This document shows positions 15,970 to 24,271 of a DNA stretch of 64,000 nucleotides, piece after piece (position 1 is the first letter of the stretch; every line of letters starts with the position of its first letter). This stretch comes from Oscillibacter valericigenes (lineage in GTDB: Bacteria > Bacillota > Clostridia > Oscillospirales > Oscillospiraceae): the NCBI RefSeq assembly GCF_021531435.1, contig NZ_JAFBIS010000005.1:62001-126000 (forward strand). The letters run 5' to 3'. The notes beneath the pieces were generated by a model, which did not search any database, was not told where the DNA came from, and saw nothing but the letters and a program-made list of their open reading frames with translations. Both the position numbers and the translations under genes were made by a program.

Positions 15970-16542
15970 ATGGAAAAAGAAAATCAGCGGATCACACTCA
16001 GCAAACGGCTTTTGAAGGAGGCGTTGCTGCGCCTGCTCACCCGCAAACAATTGGACCAGATCACTGTCAGTGAGCTGTGCGGGGAGGCGTCCATCAACCG
16101 CGCCACCTTTTACCGCCATTACGGGACGCCACGGGATGTATTGAAGGACATTGAATGGGATTGCTCCCGGGAGCTACGGAGCACGATGATCAAGCCTAGA
16201 ACGATGGCGGATATCAGAAAAGTCACGGAGCATATCTGCGTTTATCTGTATGACCACGCCGACCTGGTGAAGATCCTGCTTCGCTGCTATACGGACGAGG
16301 AGGTCGTCAGGGAGATCAACGACAGCGTCTGGGAGCTGCGGGAGGAGATCGAGGGAATGCCCCGGATGGACGAGGATACCTGGAAACTGACCAGTGCCTG
16401 CATCGGCTTCGGCACATACCACCTGATCCGGCGGTGGATGACGGAAGACATCCCGAAAACGCCCCAGGAGGTGGCGGAGCTGGTGCTTGCCATCACGGAC
16501 CTGCGGAAGCTGTATGCGCCCGAATCCGGGAGTATCCGATAA
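15970..16542 (+). CDS. TetR-family transcriptional regulator
   Basis: A 190-residue regulator. The HTH is at about residues 8-60 (SKRLLKEALLRLLTRKQLDQITVSELCGEASINRATFYRHYG, the NRATFYRHY recognition helix being diagnostic). The rest is an all-helical ligand-binding and dimerisation domain. It is divergent from the TauE exporter and is the first gene of a plus-strand group with the NIF3-like, metallophosphoesterase and yaaA genes. RBS AGGTGAG lies 5 nt before the ATG. Confidence 0.9.
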   Translation: MEKENQRITLSKRLLKEALLRLLTRKQLDQITVSELCGEASINRATFYRHYGTPRDVLKDIEWDCSRELRSTMIKPRTMADIRKVTEHICVYLYDHADLVKILLRCYTDEEVVREINDSVWELREEIEGMPRMDEDTWKLTSACIGFGTYHLIRRWMTEDIPKTPQEVAELVLAITDLRKLYAPESGSIR

Positions 16543-16555
16543 AGGAGGGAGCGGT

Positions 16556-16888
16556 GTGCCGGATTTTTGCTGCTGTAAACTGGAGATTTTTATTCCCGAG
16601 ACCCATCTGGAGCCGCTGCGGAAGGCGCTGCTGTCAGTGGACGCGGGGCACATCGGGAAATACGACGGCTGCCTGTCATACAGCCGGGTGACCGGCTGCT
16701 GGCGGCCTTTGGAGGGGACGAACCCCTATATCGGCACCAAGGGAGAATTTTGCGCCGAGCCGGAGCTGAAAGTGGAAGTGACCTGCCGGACGGAGCGGGT
16801 GGAGGAGACGCTGCGAGCTGTCAAAGCCATCCACCCCTACGAAGAGCCGGTCATCAACGTCATCCCCCTGTACCGCACGGGGCTGTGA
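16556..16888 (+). CDS. Stand-alone NIF3/YqfO-type PII-like domain protein
   Basis: A 110-residue protein that resembles the PII/CutA-like domain inserted in YqfO/NIF3 proteins (LEIFIPETHLEPLRKAL, GHIGKYDGCLSY, then HPYEEPVINVIPL near the end, the last being typical). The start chosen is GTG at 16556, because AAAGGAGGG lies 6 nt before it. Its cellular role is unknown; the related domain binds metals. It lies 13 nt after the TetR gene. Confidence 0.8.
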   Translation: MPDFCCCKLEIFIPETHLEPLRKALLSVDAGHIGKYDGCLSYSRVTGCWRPLEGTNPYIGTKGEFCAEPELKVEVTCRTERVEETLRAVKAIHPYEEPVINVIPLYRTGL

Positions 16889-16904
16889 CCCAAGGAGAGA
16901 ACAC

Positions 16905-17366
16905 ATGAAACACATCCTGATCTTATCCGACACCCACGGCCTGCTCCGGGAGGAGGTCAAGGCTCTGCTGGCCCAGGCGGACGTGGTCATCCACGCTGGG
17001 GACATCAATACCCCGGCCATCGTGGACGCCCTGCGCCGGTGCGGGGAGAGCTACATCGTCCGGGGCAACAACGACAAGGATTGGGCGGTGGACCTGCCCC
17101 ACAGCCTGACCTTCACGGTGGAGGGCGTTCGCTTTTTCCTCGTCCACAACAAAAAGGACGTGCCCAAGGACCTGTCCGGTGTGGACGTGGTGGTGTTCGG
17201 CCATTCCCATAAATACGAGGAGCGGGAGGAAAACGGCGTGCTGTGGCTGAACCCCGGCAGCTGCGGACGGCGGCGCTTCCACCAGGAGATCACCCTCTGC
17301 CGCATGGAGGCGGGGGATGGCCGCTTCCGGGTGGAAAAGTGCCTGATCCCCCATGAGGGAGCGTGA
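16905..17366 (+). CDS. YfcE/MJ0936-type metallophosphoesterase
   Basis: A 153-residue calcineurin-like phosphoesterase. Metal ligands are visible in order: SDTHG (Asp, His), HAGD (Asp), RGNND (Asn), HNKK (His) and FGHSHK (Gly-His-x-His). This minimal form matches the YfcE family, which cleaves phosphodiesters with Mn2+; physiological substrates are mostly unknown. It is followed 4 nt later by yaaA and preceded closely by the NIF3-like gene, so it is cotranscribed. Confidence 0.9.
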   Translation: MKHILILSDTHGLLREEVKALLAQADVVIHAGDINTPAIVDALRRCGESYIVRGNNDKDWAVDLPHSLTFTVEGVRFFLVHNKKDVPKDLSGVDVVVFGHSHKYEEREENGVLWLNPGSCGRRRFHQEITLCRMEAGDGRFRVEKCLIPHEGA

Positions 17367-17370
17367 CGAC

Positions 17371-18117
17371 ATGCGGATCATCATTTCGCCCGCCAAGAAA
17401 ATGCAGGTGGACACCGACAGCCTGCCCATCCAGGCTCTGCCGGATTTCCTCCCGGAGACGGAGCGGCTGCTGACCGCCCTGCGGGCCATGAGCCCCAAAG
17501 AATTACAGACCCTCTGGAAATGCAATGACGCCATCGCCGCCCTGAACGTGGAGCGGTTGGCGGACATGGACCTGCGCAGCGGCCTGACACCGGCCATTTT
17601 GTCCTATGAGGGTATCCAGTACCAGTACATGGCTCCCGGCGTGTTTGAAGCGGGGCAATACGACTTCATTCAGGAGCGCCTGCGTATCGTCTCTGGGTTT
17701 TACGGCCTGCTGCGGCCCTTCGACGGCGTGACGCCCTACCGGCTGGAGATGCAGGCGAAGCTGGCGGTGGACGGCTGCAAAGACCTGTACGCCTTCTGGG
17801 GCGGTAAGCTGGCCCGGCGGCTGGCGGAGGAGACGGACTTTGTGCTGGACCTGGCCTCCAGGGAGTACAGCCGGGCGGTGGAGCCTTACCTCCCGAAAAC
17901 CGTCCGCCTGGCCCGCTGCACCTTCGGCGAGCGGCAGGGGAGTAAGATCGTGGAAAAGGGCACCATGTGCAAGATGGCCCGGGGCCAGATGGTCCGCTGG
18001 CTGGCGGAAAACAACGTCACGAAAGCGGTGGACATCCGGGAATTTCACGACCTGGGATACCATTACGACCCGGCGGAGTCCGGGGAAAATCACTGTGTTT
18101 TCATAAAAGGAGCGTAA
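17371..18117 (+). CDS. yaaA: YaaA-family peroxide stress protein
   Basis: A 248-residue DUF328/UPF0246 protein. The canonical N-terminus MRIIISPAKKMQVD fixes the start at the ATG at 17371 rather than the in-frame ATG at 17353. Other family marks are LSYEGIQYQYM, YRLEMQAKLAV, FWGGKLA and a C-terminal KMARGQMVRW with EFHDLGYHYD. E. coli YaaA lowers intracellular free iron during hydrogen peroxide stress and binds DNA in vitro. It overlaps no neighbour and is in one transcription unit with the phosphoesterase. Confidence 0.93.
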   Translation: MRIIISPAKKMQVDTDSLPIQALPDFLPETERLLTALRAMSPKELQTLWKCNDAIAALNVERLADMDLRSGLTPAILSYEGIQYQYMAPGVFEAGQYDFIQERLRIVSGFYGLLRPFDGVTPYRLEMQAKLAVDGCKDLYAFWGGKLARRLAEETDFVLDLASREYSRAVEPYLPKTVRLARCTFGERQGSKIVEKGTMCKMARGQMVRWLAENNVTKAVDIREFHDLGYHYDPAESGENHCVFIKGA

Positions 18118-18120
18118 ACA

Positions 18121-18351
18121 ATGGCGGAATTTCTGGAATTTGACGGCGGTTTTGCGCCGGATATTGAAGCAATGGACCGGGAGGAACTGCAAGCCTGTCT
18201 GCAGGAGGTGCGGGAGCGCATCGCGGACCTGGACGAGCGGGAACCGGCGGACATGAACAGTGAGGAATACGAGGCCTGGGGTGAGCGCCATGAGGAGCTG
18301 GAGGACCTGGCCGACGAGATCATGGACCGGCTGGAAGAATCATTCGGATAA
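18121..18351 (+). CDS. Small acidic helical protein, unknown function
   Basis: A 76-residue, strongly acidic protein without cysteines. After a short EFLEFDGGF start it is predicted helical, with heptad-like LQACLQEVRERIADLDERE and HEELEDLADEIMDRLEE. It begins 4 nt after the yaaA stop with the RBS AAAGGAG inside the yaaA 3' end, and the sugar epimerase gene follows 18 nt later, so it is a genuine operon member. I do not recognise a family. Confidence 0.75.
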   Translation: MAEFLEFDGGFAPDIEAMDREELQACLQEVRERIADLDEREPADMNSEEYEAWGERHEELEDLADEIMDRLEESFG

Positions 18352-18369
18352 TGGAAAGAGGGGGAGACG

Positions 18370-19251
18370 ATGCAGATCGTATTGAAGCGCGGCGGCCTGA
18401 CGGCACTGGCGGACACCATGGGCGGCGAGTTGGTCTCTCTGCGGGACGCGGCGGGGACGGAGTATATCTGGGAAGGCGACCCGGCCTATTGGAGCGGCCG
18501 GAACCCCATTTTGTTCCCCATCGTGGGCGGCTTGAAGGATGGCACGGTGCGCATCGGCGGAAAGCCTTATCAGATGGACCGCCATGGCTTCGCCCGGCGG
18601 ATGGAGTTTTCCGTGGTCGGACAGGGAGACGACTATGCGGAGATGGAACTGGGGGAGACGGCGGAGACGCTGGCCCGGTATCCCTTCCCGTTTTCCCTGC
18701 GGGTGCGGCACCAGTTGACTGAAGACGGCTTTTTCACCCAGTTCCGGGTGATGAACACGGGGACGGCCCCCATGCCCTTCTGCATCGGCGGCCACACCGC
18801 TTTCCGCTGTCCGCTGGCGGAGGGGGAGAAGTTCGAGGATTACCGCCTGGTGTTCGACAGAGCGGAGGATACCCACTCCATTCTGCCGGGGCCCGGCGGC
18901 TGCCTGTGCCATGACAAGCCCGGCCCGGCTCTGACCGGCACGGACATCCGCCTGGACCACCAGATCTTCGACCAGGTGGATACCCTGATCTACGATGGCC
19001 TGCGGTCCAAAACCGTCTCCTTACGCCATGACGCAACGGGCAGGGGCGTCCGGGTGGACTTTTCGGAGTTCCCCATGGTGGCCTTCTGGACCATGCCGGG
19101 GGTGCGGGCGCCGTACATCTGCATCGAACCCTGGCAGGGCTGCGCCGCCGTGGACAATGAGAGCGGCGACTTTACGGATAAGCCCCACTGCGCCGTTCTG
19201 GGACCGGGAGAGAGCAAGTGCCTGCGTTATACCGTCTCACTTCTGAAGTAA
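18370..19251 (+). CDS. LacX-like aldose 1-epimerase family protein
   Basis: A 293-residue beta-sandwich mutarotase-like protein. Visible marks are the N-terminal EYIWEGDPAYWSGRNPILFPIVGG, the HGFAR motif at about residue 70, GGHTAF with the catalytic-type His, and a late PYICIEPWQGC containing the conserved Glu. The LacX/YeaD subgroup acts on hexoses or hexose 6-phosphates; the actual sugar is not predictable. It closes the plus-strand group and is followed by a terminator. Confidence 0.9.
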   Translation: MQIVLKRGGLTALADTMGGELVSLRDAAGTEYIWEGDPAYWSGRNPILFPIVGGLKDGTVRIGGKPYQMDRHGFARRMEFSVVGQGDDYAEMELGETAETLARYPFPFSLRVRHQLTEDGFFTQFRVMNTGTAPMPFCIGGHTAFRCPLAEGEKFEDYRLVFDRAEDTHSILPGPGGCLCHDKPGPALTGTDIRLDHQIFDQVDTLIYDGLRSKTVSLRHDATGRGVRVDFSEFPMVAFWTMPGVRAPYICIEPWQGCAAVDNESGDFTDKPHCAVLGPGESKCLRYTVSLLK

Positions 19252-19255
19252 CAGC

Positions 19256-19287
19256 AGCCGCCTCCGCGCAAGCGGAGGCGGTTTTTT
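19256..19287 (+). terminator. Intrinsic terminator
   Basis: The stem CCGCCTCCGC with a 4-nt loop and its complement is followed by six T residues. Confidence 0.85.
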
Positions 19288-19297
19288 GTGGATTTTC

Positions 19298-19326
19298 TTG
19301 CAACCACGGCGGCGGGCTGGTATACT
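19298..19326 (+). promoter_or_regulatory. Promoter of the SCP2-like/aminotransferase pair
   Basis: TTGCAA (19298-19303), 17-bp spacer, TATACT (19321-19326), 11 bp after the previous terminator. Confidence 0.72.
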
Positions 19327-19371
19327 TTTTCTATCCTGCCCCGCTGGAGCGCGGGAGATCGGAGGAAAGTT

Positions 19372-20127
19372 ATGAAGGATGCCAAAACGCTGGCATATAT
19401 CAACCTGTTCGCCGTATTGGGCGCCATCCCCTATCTCTGCGACCTGGACAAGGAGGCCGCGGAGCTGATCAAAGGTAAGTCCGTCTCCGTGGGCTTTGCC
19501 GTCAAGGACGGCCCCGAAGCCACACTGTTTTTCGGAAGCGGCAAGTGCCGCATGGCCCCCGGCGTGGACCGCTGCCAGGTGAAGCTGCCCTTCTCCTCCT
19601 GCGAGAAGTTCAACGGCCTCATCGACGGCACCGTGACGCCCATCCCCAGCAAGGGCTTTACGAAAATCGGTTTCCTCACCGGCCCCTTCACCAAGCTGAC
19701 GGACCGGCTGACGATGTTCCTGAAGTCGGACCCGGCGGCGCTGGAGGACCCGGAGTTCTTCCGCGTCTCCACCACGCTGATGTTCCACGTCATCGCGGAG
19801 GCCATCGCCCAGATCGCCAACCACGACAAGGTGGGCATGTTCTCCGCCTCTAACATCGTGGACGGCACGGCCAAGCTGTCCATTGCCGGCGGCCCCGCCG
19901 CCGCCCTGTGCTGCCGGGACCACCGCATCACGGCGGTCCATCAGGCTCCCGCAGAGTATCTTTCCTACATGGAATTTCAGGACATGGCCCTGGCCCGCGC
20001 CCTGTTTGACGGGAACGTGAACGCCATCTCCGCCGTGGGCCTGGGGCAGGTCCGTATCGGCGGACAGATCAGCCAGGTGGACAACATCAACCGCATCCTG
20101 GACCGGGTGGCGGTGTATCTGGCGTAA
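19372..20127 (+). CDS. SCP2-like small-ligand-binding domain protein
   Basis: A 251-residue soluble protein. The central stretch KGFTKIGFLTGPFTKLTDRLTMFL and the C-terminal GQVRIGGQISQVDNINRILDRVAVYL resemble the helical cleft and final helix of SCP2 sterol-carrier-like domains; the assignment is by resemblance and not certain. No membrane segment or signal peptide is seen. It is followed 12 nt later by the class III aminotransferase gene, suggesting that the two work on the same metabolite. Start at ATG 19372 with GGAGG upstream. Confidence 0.6.
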   Translation: MKDAKTLAYINLFAVLGAIPYLCDLDKEAAELIKGKSVSVGFAVKDGPEATLFFGSGKCRMAPGVDRCQVKLPFSSCEKFNGLIDGTVTPIPSKGFTKIGFLTGPFTKLTDRLTMFLKSDPAALEDPEFFRVSTTLMFHVIAEAIAQIANHDKVGMFSASNIVDGTAKLSIAGGPAAALCCRDHRITAVHQAPAEYLSYMEFQDMALARALFDGNVNAISAVGLGQVRIGGQISQVDNINRILDRVAVYLA

Positions 20128-20139
20128 GGAGGGACGGAC

Positions 20140-21390
20140 ATGAACATCAACGACTATTCCAAGAGCCGGGAGGCATACCTCCGGGCCTGTAAGGTGATCC
20201 CCTCCGGCATCTACGGACACCAGGGCCCCGCCGAGGGCTGCTACACCCCCGTGGAGGCGTGGCCCCTGTTTTCCGACCGTGCCCAGGGCAGCTACTTCTG
20301 GGATGTGGACGGCAACCGCTTCATCGACTACATGTGCGGCTACGGCCCTAATATCCTGGGCTATCACGACCCGGATGTGGATGAGGCTGCCCGCAAGCAG
20401 CGGGAGAAGGAGGACTGCGTCACCATCCCCTCCACCAAAATGATCGACTTCGCGGAGCTGCTGGTGGATACCGTGGCCTGCGCAGACTGGGCCTTCTTCG
20501 CCAAGAACGGCAACGATGTCACCACCCTGGCGGTCCTTACCGCCCGGGCCTACACCCGCCGCAAAAAAATCGTGTTCTTCAAGGGCTATTACCACGGCGT
20601 CGCCCCTTGGACCCAGAAGCTGGATTACTCCGGCATTCTGGAGGAGGACGTCATGCACAACCTCTATGTGGACTGGAACGACTTCGACGCGTTGGCGGAG
20701 CTGTTTGACCGCTACAAGGGGGAGATCGCCGCCGTCATCGGCCAGCCTTATATGCACGGCAATTTCAAGGACAACGAGCTGCCTGCCGACGGCTTCTGGC
20801 AGAAGGTCCGCAAGCTCTGCACCGACAACGGCACCGTCCTCATCGTGGACGATGTCCGGGCGGGCTGGCGCATCGACCTCCAGGGCAGCGACCACTATTT
20901 CGGCTTTGAAGCGGACCTCATCTGCTTCTGCAAGGCCCTGGCCAACGGCTACAACGTCTCCGCCCTCTGCGGTAAGGAATTCCTGAAAAACGCCGTCTCC
21001 GGGCTTAGCTACACCGGCAGCTACTGGATGTCCGCCGTGCCCTTCGCCGCCGGCATCGCCTGCATCGAGAAGATGAAGAAACTGGATTTGCCCAAGATAC
21101 TGAACGAAAAGGGCAAGAAACTGTGCGATGGCCTGGTTGACGCCGGACAAAAGTACGGTTTTGACCTCCGGGTGAGCGGAATGCCCAGCCTGTTCTATCT
21201 GCGGTTGGCGGACGACCCCAGCCTGATGCTCCACCAGGAGTGGATCGCCGAGTGTGTGAAACGGGGCGTGTTTTTCACCACCCACCATAACCACTTCATC
21301 AACTACGCCCTGTCTGACGAGGACATTGCCCAGACCGTCGCCGTGGCGGAGGAAGCGTTTGATGTGGTGCGTAAGCGCCATCCCCTGTAA
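20140..21390 (+). CDS. Class III (GSA-like) PLP aminotransferase
   Basis: A 416-residue PLP enzyme of the glutamate-1-semialdehyde aminomutase-like branch. Marks: YFWDVDGNRFIDYMCGYGPNILGYHDP near the N-terminus, FFAKNGNDVTTLA, the cofactor-binding LIVDDVRAGWR (the usual DEV is DDV here) and the PLP lysine in CKALANGY (Lys265). No heme-pathway genes are near, so a role as aminotransferase or aminomutase for another amine is more likely than GSA itself. It is paired with the SCP2-like gene and ends at a shared terminator. Confidence 0.88.
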   Translation: MNINDYSKSREAYLRACKVIPSGIYGHQGPAEGCYTPVEAWPLFSDRAQGSYFWDVDGNRFIDYMCGYGPNILGYHDPDVDEAARKQREKEDCVTIPSTKMIDFAELLVDTVACADWAFFAKNGNDVTTLAVLTARAYTRRKKIVFFKGYYHGVAPWTQKLDYSGILEEDVMHNLYVDWNDFDALAELFDRYKGEIAAVIGQPYMHGNFKDNELPADGFWQKVRKLCTDNGTVLIVDDVRAGWRIDLQGSDHYFGFEADLICFCKALANGYNVSALCGKEFLKNAVSGLSYTGSYWMSAVPFAAGIACIEKMKKLDLPKILNEKGKKLCDGLVDAGQKYGFDLRVSGMPSLFYLRLADDPSLMLHQEWIAECVKRGVFFTTHHNHFINYALSDEDIAQTVAVAEEAFDVVRKRHPL

Positions 21391-21402
21391 AAAATCTCTG
21401 CA

Positions 21403-21438
21403 AAAAACCGCCCGCGGATCTTTCCGCGGGCGGTTTTT
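21403..21438. terminator. Bidirectional terminator
   Basis: AAAAACCGCCCGCGG, 6-nt loop, and its complement ending in TTTTT, between the convergent aminotransferase and mazG-like genes. Its right edge touches the mazG-like stop codon. Confidence 0.88.
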
Positions 21439-21773
21439 CACAGTTCCGTATATTTGGCGGCGCTGCCCCGGGCTTTTTCCACTGGGTACTTGGCCTCGTT
21501 TTTATCGACTTTTTCGTTCATGATCTCGTCCAGGTCCAGTCCGCAGACGTCCGCCATCAGAATACAGTAGCTCAGCACGTCCGCCAGTTCTTCCTTGACC
21601 TTATCCAGCTTGTCCCTGCACTCCAGGTCCGTACCGCTCCACTGAAACACCTCCAGCAGCTCGGCGGCCTCTAGACTCATGGAAATGGCCAGGTCCTTCG
21701 GCGTGTGGAACTGCCGCCAGTCCCGGTCGTCCCGGAATTTCAGGACACGCTGTATGGTCTCGACTCTCAGCAT
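21438..21773 (-). CDS. MazG/RS21-C6-like nucleotide pyrophosphohydrolase
   Basis: A 111-residue protein of the dCTPase/RS21-C6 group. The metal-binding EAAELLEVFQW (Glu-x-x-Glu) and EELADVLSYCILMAD (Glu-x-x-x-Asp) motifs are present, together with the HTPKDLAISMSLEAAE approach common to the family. It would hydrolyse abnormal or excess dNTPs to monophosphates plus pyrophosphate. It follows rsmH by 12 nt and is the last gene of the HD-GYP/rsmH/mazG group. Confidence 0.9.
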   Translation of the reverse strand: MLRVETIQRVLKFRDDRDWRQFHTPKDLAISMSLEAAELLEVFQWSGTDLECRDKLDKVKEELADVLSYCILMADVCGLDLDEIMNEKVDKNEAKYPVEKARGSAAKYTEL

Positions 21774-21785
21774 GGCAGTTCCTCC

Positions 21786-22832
21786 TTATGCCCGGACTGC
21801 CCACCGCAGCTTGGTGGATTTGGCCCGTGGATTGCGGTAGCACTCCTCCGCTGACGGCCGGGTGACGTCCTCGGAGATTTCACTGTAAACGCCCTCCCGC
21901 AGGTGCTGCTTGAAGGCTTTTTTCACCAGCCGGTCCTCTCCGGAGTGGAAGGTCAGTACCGCGACCCTGCCGCCGCTATTCAATACAGTGGGCAATTTAT
22001 CTAAGAAAGTGTACAAAACTTCGAATTCGCTGTTCACGTCGATGCGAAGCGCCTGGAAAGTCCGCTGGCAGGATTTTTTGACCGCCTCCTTCCGCTCGGC
22101 AGGCGGCAGGAAGGAGAGGGCACCCTCAATGATAGAGGCCAGCTGCTTTGTGGTATCCACGCTGCCGCCCCGCTGGTATACCCGCATGACGGCCTTGGCG
22201 ATGCGGCTGGCATAGGGCTCGTCGGCGTTTTCTACCAGCATGGCGGCAAGCTCCTCCTCGTCCAGCTCCCGCAGGCGCTCTGCCGCGGACACGCCGGAGG
22301 TGGGGTCCAGCCGCAGGTCTAGGGGGCCGTCGTACTTGAAGGTGAAGCCCCGCTCCGGGTCGTCAATCTGCATGGAGGAGACGCCCAGATCCGCCAGCAC
22401 GAAATCGAATTTTTCACCCGGCGCCACCTGGTCCACCTGGGCGAAGTTCATCCGCCGGATGGTGAGGATGTCGGACCCATAGCCCGCGGCCTCCAGCCGT
22501 GCCCGGGTCTTTTCGGACTCGATGGGGTCCACATCGGTAGCGTAAAGATGGCCCTGCCCCTCCAGCTTTTCCAGCATCTTCCGGGTGTGGCCGCCGTAGC
22601 CCAGGGTGGCGTCGTACCCTACCTGTCCCGGCTGAATATCCAGTACCTCCAGAATTTCATTCACCATGATGGGGATGTGCATTCCGGCGGGGGTTTTTCC
22701 GCTTTGGATGATCTTCTCCACATCAGCGCCGTACTTTTCCGGATCCAGTTCCTTATATTTTTCCCGGAAGGCGCGGGGATGGGTGCCCTTGTAGCGGACG
22801 CGCCGCTTATGCTCCTGTTCCATGGGGTTCAA
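21786..22832 (-). CDS. RsmH-type 16S rRNA (cytosine-1402-N4)-methyltransferase, N-terminally extended
   Basis: A 348-residue protein. The RsmH core starts near residue 50 (HIPIMVNEILEVLDI) and contains DATLGYGGHTRKML (SAM-binding loop), FVLADLGVSSMQIDDPERGFTFKYDGPLDLR and the late VLTFHSGEDRLVKKAFK. The first 50 residues (basic, KYKELDPEKYGADVEKIIQ) are an addition to the usual 310-residue enzyme. It is not near mraZ, ftsL or other dcw genes, so it may be a second, stand-alone RsmH. It is probably cotranscribed with the HD-GYP gene upstream and mazG downstream. Confidence 0.9.
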   Translation of the reverse strand: MNPMEQEHKRRVRYKGTHPRAFREKYKELDPEKYGADVEKIIQSGKTPAGMHIPIMVNEILEVLDIQPGQVGYDATLGYGGHTRKMLEKLEGQGHLYATDVDPIESEKTRARLEAAGYGSDILTIRRMNFAQVDQVAPGEKFDFVLADLGVSSMQIDDPERGFTFKYDGPLDLRLDPTSGVSAAERLRELDEEELAAMLVENADEPYASRIAKAVMRVYQRGGSVDTTKQLASIIEGALSFLPPAERKEAVKKSCQRTFQALRIDVNSEFEVLYTFLDKLPTVLNSGGRVAVLTFHSGEDRLVKKAFKQHLREGVYSEISEDVTRPSAEECYRNPRAKSTKLRWAVRA

Positions 22833-22853
22833 CTCCTTTTTGCATATGGGAAA

Positions 22854-24146
22854 TCACTGTACCTGGGCGTGAATGGCCTCCACCTGGGGACGGATGTCCA
22901 GAAAAACCTCCGCCAGCAGGGGGTCAAAATCCTTCCCGGCGCCCTGACGGATGATGTCAAAGCACTGGTTCAGAGGCATGGCGGGGCGGTAGCAGCGGGT
23001 TTCGGACACGGCGTCAAATACATCCGCGATGGCCATGATGCGGGCGCAGAGGGGGATTTCTCCGCCTTTCAGCCCGGTAGGATACCCCTTGCCGTTCCAT
23101 TTCTCGTGGTGGTGGAGGGCCACGTTGTAGGCCATGTCCAGGTATTGGGCGTTCCCGACGTGGCCAAAGGTATTCTGGATGATCTCGCCGCCGCTGACGG
23201 TGTGGCGCTTGATGATCTCAAATTCCTCCGCCGTCAGACGCCCCGGCTTCTGCAGGATGCTGTCCGGTACGGAGATCTTGCCGATGTCATGCATGGGAGC
23301 GGCCATCATCAGGTTTTCCAGATAGTCCTTGGTCAGGACGTCCCGGAAATGGCCCCGGTCCCGCAGGGCCTTCGCCAGCACCTCCACATAGGCGGTGGTG
23401 CGGCGGACGTGGCCGCCGGTGCTGCCGTCCTTGCCCTCGATGAGGACGGCGAAGCCCATCACCATCTCCCGGTGATAGTGGGAGAGCTGCCGCAGGGCGG
23501 GATTCTCCTGGTTCAGGTATACGCCCAGAATGAAAATGGTCACGCCCAGGCTGGTCACCAGAGCGTCCGGCAACAGCATCTGATACCCGCCTAACAGCAG
23601 CATTACCAGCAGGTAGGTGAAAATACTGGCCCGCTTGTGGCTTTCAATGTAATTCCACCGCCGGAAAAACACCACGAAGGTGAAGATGATGGAGAGCCCC
23701 ACCATGATAAAGCAGGCGTAGACTGACACGCCCATGGAGTAGTTGGACAGCCGTCCCGTCCGGTATTCCAGGGAGCCGATATTCAGCAGCACCATGGCAA
23801 TGCTGGCGGCGTAGGGGGCAAACAGGCAAAACCGTGCGCTTTTCCGCTTGGGGAGACCCTCAGTGGATGCCAAAAAGTAGAGAAACAGCAGAAAAACAAT
23901 GGAATCCAGGCTGATGAGAAACAGCAGGTGCAGCACCAGGTTCAGTATCGCCGGGACGGTGTCCAGGCGGTTGACGGTCTAGGCCGTCACGCCGTCCAGC
24001 GTCAGGCTCAGGATACCCAGAGCCAGAAGCCCGTCGAAGGGCGTAGGGCGGAGTTTTTTCTCATAACGCCGACGCTCCCGGACATAGAGAAAGGCGATAT
24101 AGGCGACGACCAGCAGACAGCCGGTCTGGAGCTTGCAATATTCCAT
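22854..24146 (-). pseudogene. Membrane HD-GYP phosphodiesterase gene interrupted by an in-frame TAG codon
   Basis: Read as one frame of 430 codons from ATG 24146 (RBS GGGAGGATACCGCATG) the product would have an N-terminal multi-helix membrane domain, then an HD-GYP domain with HDIGKISVPD, a later His pair and HHEKWNGKGYPTGL, typical of c-di-GMP phosphodiesterases. Codon 56, at 23979-23981, is TAG. The frame is intact on both sides, and a plausible membrane helix continues directly after the stop. Restart at the GTG at 23936 lacks a ribosome site. So the gene is broken by one base change, read through, or a sequencing error. The HD-GYP half is otherwise well preserved. Confidence 0.82.
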
Positions 24147-24192
24147 GCGGTATCCTCCCACGCTGCTTCTATAAAAAAATATCTACATAGCA

Positions 24193-24221
24193 CATATAAC
24201 ACAGAAACCGGAAACCGTCAA
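24193..24221 (-). promoter_or_regulatory. Promoter of the HD-GYP/rsmH/mazG group
   Basis: TTGACG (24216-24221), 17-bp spacer, TATATG (24193-24198), about 40 bp before the HD-GYP start. Confidence 0.7.
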
Positions 24222-24233
24222 CCAAGGCGGCAT

Positions 24234-24268
24234 GAAAAAGCCGCCAGGGATGTGACCTGACGGCTTTG
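24234..24268 (-). terminator. Terminator after glyA
   Basis: On the minus strand AAAGCCGTCAGG pairs imperfectly with the later CTGGCGGCTTT, followed by TTTT. It immediately follows the glyA stop. Confidence 0.7.
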
Positions 24269-24271
24269 CGC

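Noticed and set aside
20140-21390. Assignment of the class III aminotransferase as HemL
   Set aside because: No heme genes nearby, altered DDV motif, and an SCP2-like partner; a different substrate is more likely.
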